NCBI GenBank assembly: GCA_030630935.1
Contig: DAOVMD010000244.1
Location: 1 to 5,305 of the forward strand
Direction of reading: 5' to 3'
DNA from: Candidatus Mcinerneyibacteriota bacterium
Lineage (GTDB): Bacteria; AUK180; JAQVHJ01
DNA: 5,305 bases
The position numbers and the translations under genes are program-made. Positions 4,797 to 5,305 of the stretch are shown here, piece after piece. The notes under the pieces were generated by a model. That model was not told where the DNA came from and made no database searches. It saw nothing but the letters and a program-made list of their open reading frames with translations. Each line of letters starts with the position of its first letter. Positions within the stretch are counted from its first letter, which is position 1.

Positions 4797-5305
4797 ATGC
4801 ACGAGAATTTAATTGCGAAAATTAATTCAAATAGATTAGTTGCTAAGATTAAAAGTCTAACTTCCGGATATGATGTTTATATAGTTGGTGGTTTTATTCC
4901 CTCCATTATTCTGGGAAAAGAGATTACAGATATTGACTTTATTATAAAGGATGATTTCCGGGAGGTTCTTAAGATTCTCGAGAAGGAATTAGGTCGAAAA
5001 GCAATCTTACTTGGAAAACATCATCCAGAGAAGACCTATCGTTTTCCCACGAAGCTTGGTCTTATTGATATTACAGAATGTTTAGGAGATTTTGAAAAGA
5101 ACCTTATGACACGGGACTTGACAATTAATTCTATTAGTTATAGTTTATCACGTGATGAATTTATAGATCCATTAGATGGGTTGGGAGATATCTCAAAAAA
5201 AATACTTCGATTTACTTCAGAAGAATCAGTTTTATCTGACCCGGTAAGGCTCCTCCGAATTTTAAGATTCATTTCCAAATTTTCAGATTTTCAAATTGAA
5301 GATGA
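4797..5305 (+). CDS. tRNA nucleotidyltransferase / poly(A) polymerase family protein, N-terminal part
   Basis: The gene runs off the window after 169 codons. Class II nucleotidyltransferases of this family add CCA, or parts of it, to tRNA 3' ends, or add poly(A) to RNA. Visible landmarks are VYIVGG (27-32), the metal-binding D45-I46-D47 in TDIDFII, a palm strand LIDIT (89-93), TRDLTINSISYSL (105-117), IDPLDGLGDI (123-132) and SDPVRLLRILRF (147-158), in the normal family order. Deviations are notable. GGxVRDxLLG reads GGFIPSIILG, so Arg-Asp is replaced by P35-S36. RRD reads TRD, and EDxxR reads SDxxR (D148 and R151 kept). The usual loop of roughly two dozen residues between the LIDIT strand and the RRD helix is largely missing. 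ATG 4797 has AAGGA at 4786-4790, six bases upstream, and a strong promoter. The superfamily is clear. Whether this copy adds CCA, A or C, or does something else, cannot be told from the N-terminus. Confidence 0.88.
   Translation, partial: MHENLIAKINSNRLVAKIKSLTSGYDVYIVGGFIPSIILGKEITDIDFIIKDDFREVLKILEKELGRKAILLGKHHPEKTYRFPTKLGLIDITECLGDFEKNLMTRDLTINSISYSLSRDEFIDPLDGLGDISKKILRFTSEESVLSDPVRLLRILRFISKFSDFQIED

Overview
The window is AT-rich bacterial DNA with every recognisable gene on the + strand. The palindromes and the ACCACGGAG-type tandem repeat between genes resemble what I remember from uncultivated, candidate-phylum genomes (for example the FCB/Cloacimonadota side of the tree). That assignment is a low-confidence impression; no marker gene here settles it. 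TGA ends ftsY in the expected place and tryptophan is encoded by TGG, so the standard bacterial code is in use.

Layout. (1) Positions 2-1552 are the C-terminal half of the chromosome-segregation ATPase SMC: a long coiled coil, then the C-terminal ATPase head. The reading frame is broken by a TGA at 71-73 with coding sequence of the same style on both sides. (2) ftsY (1552-2535), the membrane-anchored SRP receptor GTPase, starts on the last base of the smc stop codon, so the two genes are translationally coupled. (3) Positions 2536-3078 hold no convincing protein gene except a doubtful leader ORF. They contain nested hairpins, a degenerate dispersed repeat, a 10-bp-period direct repeat, A-rich tracts, and a perfect consensus promoter (TTGACA, 17 bp, TATAAT). 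(4) Positions 3079-4398 encode an unrecognised protein with three membrane helices and a large, probably extracytoplasmic, beta-rich domain. (5) Positions 4399-4796 are a second repeat-rich spacer. It holds a four-copy 9-nt tandem repeat, a second copy of the dispersed repeat that appears to carry an inserted perfect palindrome, heptamer repeats, an intrinsic terminator, and immediately after it a strong promoter. (6) From 4797 to the window edge is the start of a class II tRNA nucleotidyltransferase/poly(A) polymerase-type gene in which several signature residues are changed.

How the parts fit. smc and ftsY are housekeeping genes, and smc-ftsY adjacency is a common arrangement. The membrane-protein gene looks like an independently transcribed, lineage-specific insertion in the chromosome, bounded on both sides by repeat-rich spacers. 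The nucleotidyltransferase gene has its own insulated transcription unit. I see no clear new defence, mobile or RNA-based system. The points most worth following are the smc nonsense codon, the nested palindrome within a dispersed repeat, and the altered nucleotidyltransferase.
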